Origin: Pseudoprimorskyibacter insulae
Lineage (GTDB): Bacteria > Pseudomonadota > Alphaproteobacteria > Rhodobacterales > Rhodobacteraceae
Length of the DNA stretch: 64,000 nucleotides
Direction of reading: 5' to 3'
NCBI RefSeq assembly: GCF_900302505.1
Contig: NZ_OMOJ01000011.1
Coordinates: forward strand, 19,282-83,281
How positions within the stretch are numbered: the first letter of the stretch is position 1; every line of letters starts with the position of its first letter. This document shows, in pieces, positions 61,849-64,000 of the stretch. Position numbers and translations under genes: made by a program. A model generated the notes under the pieces. It searched no databases. It saw nothing but the letters and a program-made list of their open reading frames with translations, and had not been told where the DNA came from.

Positions 61849-63114
61849 ATGAAAACGGTTATTGAGTCCGAAAACGCCCGGCGCGTTGCCGATCTGACCC
61901 GCGATTATGAGGCTTTGGGCGAACAGCTTGACCGCCGCGGGATCGACATTGCCGCCATCAAGGACCGCGCCAAGGGGTTTGGCGTTGCGGTTCCGTCTTG
62001 GGGCACCGGCACGGGCGGCACGCGCTTTGCCCGCTTCCCCGGTGACGGCGAGCCGCGCAACATCTTTGACAAGCTCGACGATTGCGGGGTGATCCACGCG
62101 ATGACGGCAGCCACGCCCAAGGTGTCGCTACACATCCCATGGGATAAGGCCGACCCGGCCGAGATGAAAGCCAAGGCCGAAGAACACGGGCTTGGGTTTG
62201 ACGCGATGAATTCCAACACCTTTCAGGATCAGCCCGATCAGGCGCATTCCTATAAGTTTGGTTCGCTGTCGCACACCGATGCCGCCACCCGGCAGCAGGC
62301 GGTGGATCACAACATCGAATGCATTGAAATCGGTCAAACGCTTGGGTCCAACGCCTTGACGGTCTGGATCGGCGATGGCGCGAACTTTCCGGGCCAAACC
62401 CATATGGGCCAGCAGTTTGATCGTTACATGCAGTCGATGCAGGCGATTTATGCCGCCTTGCCCGAGGATTGGCAGATCTTCAGCGAACATAAGATCTATG
62501 AGCCGGCGTTCTATTCCACGGTCGTGCAGGACTGGGGCACCTCGCTCATGATCGCGCAGGAACTGGGCGAACGCGCGAAATGTCTGGTCGATCTTGGCCA
62601 CCATGCGCCCAACGTGAACATCGAGATGATCGTGTCGCGCCTGATCCGTGCGGGCAAGCTGGGCGGGTTCCACTTCAACGATTCCAAATATGGCGACGAT
62701 GATTTGGACAGCGGCACGATTGAGCCGTACCGCCTGTTCCTTGTCTGGAACGAGCTGGTGGATGCCGAAAGCCCCGACCTCAATCTGGCGCATATGATCG
62801 ACCAGTCGCACAATGTGACCGATCCGATCGAAAGCCTGATGATCTCTGCCATCGAGATCCAGCGCGCCTATGTGCAGGCGTCCTTGGTGCAGCGGGATGT
62901 TCTGGCCGGTTATCAAGCCGAGAATGACGCGCTGATGGCCTCGGCCACGCTGCGCCGTGCCTTCCGCACGGATGTTGAGCCGATCCTTCAAATGGCCCGC
63001 CTTGAGGTCGGCGCCGCCATTGACCCGGTCATGACCTACCGCGCCTCAGGATACCGGGCCAACGTCGGCCAAATCCGCCCCAAAGTCAGCGGCGCAGGCG
63101 GCGGTATCGTGTGA
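61849..63114 (+). CDS. rhaI: L-rhamnose isomerase (rhizobial type)
   Basis: A 421-residue TIM-barrel isomerase converting L-rhamnose to L-rhamnulose. It belongs to the RhaI type of rhizobia rather than enteric RhaA: 'PSWGTGTGGTRFARFPG', 'WIGDGANFPGQTHMGQQFDRYM', 'SEHKIYEPAFYSTVVQDWGTS' and 'DLGHHAPNVNIEMI' include the metal-binding Glu, Asp and His. It follows rhaD by nine bases and ends the rhaDI unit at a rho-independent terminator. Confidence 0.94.
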   Translation: MKTVIESENARRVADLTRDYEALGEQLDRRGIDIAAIKDRAKGFGVAVPSWGTGTGGTRFARFPGDGEPRNIFDKLDDCGVIHAMTAATPKVSLHIPWDKADPAEMKAKAEEHGLGFDAMNSNTFQDQPDQAHSYKFGSLSHTDAATRQQAVDHNIECIEIGQTLGSNALTVWIGDGANFPGQTHMGQQFDRYMQSMQAIYAALPEDWQIFSEHKIYEPAFYSTVVQDWGTSLMIAQELGERAKCLVDLGHHAPNVNIEMIVSRLIRAGKLGGFHFNDSKYGDDDLDSGTIEPYRLFLVWNELVDAESPDLNLAHMIDQSHNVTDPIESLMISAIEIQRAYVQASLVQRDVLAGYQAENDALMASATLRRAFRTDVEPILQMARLEVGAAIDPVMTYRASGYRANVGQIRPKVSGAGGGIV

Positions 63115-63120
63115 TTGATC

Positions 63121-63156
63121 CGGCGCTGGTGGGGGAACTTGCCAGCGCCGTTTTCT
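63121..63156 (+). terminator. Rho-independent terminator after rhaI
   Basis: A perfect nine-base stem CGGCGCTGG (63121-63129) / CCAGCGCCG (63142-63150) is followed by TTTTCTT. It lies six bases after the rhaI stop. Confidence 0.85.
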
Positions 63157-63256
63157 TCGGTGATCGGGTGCAAAAGCTGCAAAGCACTGGCCCGCCCTCG
63201 GTGGGGACGCCGCGCGCTCCGAAGACGTTGATACGCAAGCGCACTGCTTTTTAGGG

Positions 63257-63520
63257 TCAGCGCTCTACAATAAAGAACTTCGATAGCGGATGCCGTTTCA
63301 TGTCGGCATTCATTTCGGCTGTGTTGAACCTTCTCAAGCAGGTAAAGACCCAAGGCACAAAGACCCGAAACATCAAGAACACCCCAGTCGCAAATAGGAC
63401 AAGAGGCGGAAACTGCTTGCTTTGAACGATTTGAAACCGCGCCATTAGGATCGTTGCCGCAGATGCAACGGCCAGCAAGCCACCGATTTTGCAGTTCCAG
63501 AAAAATTCGCTCTGAGTCAC
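63257..63520 (-). CDS. Small two-helix membrane protein, unknown
   Basis: An 87-residue protein, starting with GTG at 63520 after a GAGGCGG site. Two membrane helices are evident (about residues 12-28 and 38-58), followed by a basic cytoplasmic tail 'NADMKRHPLSKFFIVER'. I do not recognise a family. Base composition is clearly more AT-rich than the catabolic genes upstream, suggesting DNA acquired separately, close to an insertion element. Confidence 0.55.
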   Translation of the reverse strand: MTQSEFFWNCKIGGLLAVASAATILMARFQIVQSKQFPPLVLFATGVFLMFRVFVPWVFTCLRRFNTAEMNADMKRHPLSKFFIVER

Positions 63521-63875
63521 TTCCGCCTCATATCGTAAGGAACGTCACAAAAGTCACGGCTTCCCAATACGTAGCGCTGACTACATCAAACGGTGATGGA
63601 GGCGAGTACCGGAATATCGCTCCCAATTTTAAATCGTTTAATTCCAAATGCTTGTAGGTATTATATCCTCCTGTTTATTCGCAGGGTATCCTCCCGACAG
63701 CCCCTCCAAGTACAGAAGTGACGATGCACCCTGCGAGATTTTGGGGAAAATTTCTGAGCGGCTTATACGTATCTCTTTCCAAGTCGCTTCCCCCGTCCCG
63801 GGTGGTGTGCATAACTGTTTTTATTCGTACATAGGCCGCCTCAACATGCTTCGTAAACTACCCATCATACTCCTA
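63521..63875. other. AT-richer gap without a convincing gene
   Basis: About 355 bases between the small membrane-protein gene and the insertion element. The DNA is visibly AT-richer than the rest. The one longer ORF (from 63648) runs across the element boundary and has no family resemblance, so no gene is called. No tRNA, repeat array or clear promoter was seen. Confidence 0.5.
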
Positions 63876-63887
63876 GGGTCAGGACTC
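63876..63887. repeat. Probable terminal inverted repeat end of the IS element
   Basis: GGGTCAGGACTC lies immediately beyond the transposase stop codon and next to CTAG (63873-63876), a target-like sequence for IS427-group elements. The other end is outside the window, so the pairing cannot be checked. Confidence 0.4.
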
Positions 63888-64000
63888 ATAGCCAATAGAT
63901 GACCAGCGCGGCGAGTGCGATTGCGGAGAGGAAGACCTTGGGGCATCTGTCGTATCGTGTGGCCACACGTCGCCAATCCTTCAGCCTGCCAAACATGATC
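63886..64000 (-). mobile_element. IS5-family (IS427 group-like) transposase, C-terminal end
   Basis: The last 37 residues of a transposase, reading toward lower coordinates: MFGRLKDWRRVATRYDRC, then PKVFLSAIALAALVIYWL and stop at 63886. This ending, with the DDE-domain R-x-x-x-R-Y-D pattern, is the typical C-terminus of the second frame of IS5/IS427-type transposases. The element continues past the window end, so completeness and frameshift status are unknown. Confidence 0.85.

Noticed and set aside
63648..63902. An 84-codon plus-strand ORF before the window end
   Set aside because: It runs across the insertion-element end into the transposase region, lacks a good ribosome site and matches no family.

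Overview
The window looks like chromosome or large-replicon DNA of a GC-rich alphaproteobacterium, most likely Rhodobacteraceae (Roseobacter/Paracoccus/Rhodobacter type). Reasons: a class I lysyl-tRNA synthetase, a ChvE-GguAB sugar importer beside a GbpR-type LysR gene, a rhizobial-style rhaRSTPQ(M)K/rhaDI locus, a box (aerobic benzoyl-CoA) cluster with BoxR, and GC-hairpin plus CCCGGG-ATATT intergenic elements that I associate with this family. No rRNA, tRNA or CRISPR array was seen. The content is almost entirely catabolic: sugar and aromatic uptake and oxidation, plus urea hydrolysis.

Layout. 1-2248: end of a MATE exporter, then dgoK-dgoA (last two steps of D-galactonate breakdown). 2428-8768: a complete urease operon ureDAB-C-EFG that carries three unexpected extra genes between ureA and ureC. 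8769-20003: an oxidative L-fucose-type cluster (lactonase, CUT1 ABC importer, enolase-superfamily dehydratase, mutarotase, Gfo/Idh dehydrogenase, SDR and FAH-family hydrolase), with MaoC and split UxaA-type genes in the same operon. 20174-23366: on the other strand a CoA-transferase coupled to a solute-binding-like protein without signal peptide, then an IclR regulator. 23351-28792: propeller protein, TerB, LysK, cytochrome c, aromatic-type PLP decarboxylase and an HpaR-like MarR regulator. 28789-36481: gbpR, chvE-gguAB, L-arabinonate/D-galactonate dehydratase and L-arabinose/D-galactose 1-dehydrogenase. 36580-37338: a TauE-type exporter. 37508-49170: the box cluster (DUF4863, benzoate-CoA ligase, alpha/beta hydrolase, DUF309, boxC, boxB, a 50-residue Cys-motif ORF, boxA, thioesterase, boxR, FadB-like enzyme). 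49432-52374: a PhnCDE-family oxyanion ABC importer with a double-length permease. 52439-63114: the L-rhamnose locus. 63115-64000: AT-richer DNA with one small membrane-protein gene and the end of an IS5-family element.

How the genes work together. ChvE-GguAB with the dehydrogenase and dehydratase would turn L-arabinose or D-galactose into 2-keto-3-deoxy acids; DgoK and DgoA, about 32 kb away, could finish the galactose branch. The fucose-type cluster would yield pyruvate and lactate without phosphorylation, while rhamnose goes through rhamnulose 1-phosphate. Benzoate is activated to benzoyl-CoA, epoxidised by BoxAB, cleaved by BoxC and fed to beta-oxidation. Five or six TGCA-N6-TGCA-like sites lie in front of three box transcription units, including boxR, and suggest one BoxR regulon. 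All three sugar-importer operons place a GC-rich stem-loop directly after the binding-protein gene.

Most worth a second look: the mini-ferredoxin-like ORF translationally coupled to boxA, the extra genes inside the urease operon, the CoA-transferase/binding-protein pair together with MaoC/UxaA genes in the fucose region, and the BoxR site array.
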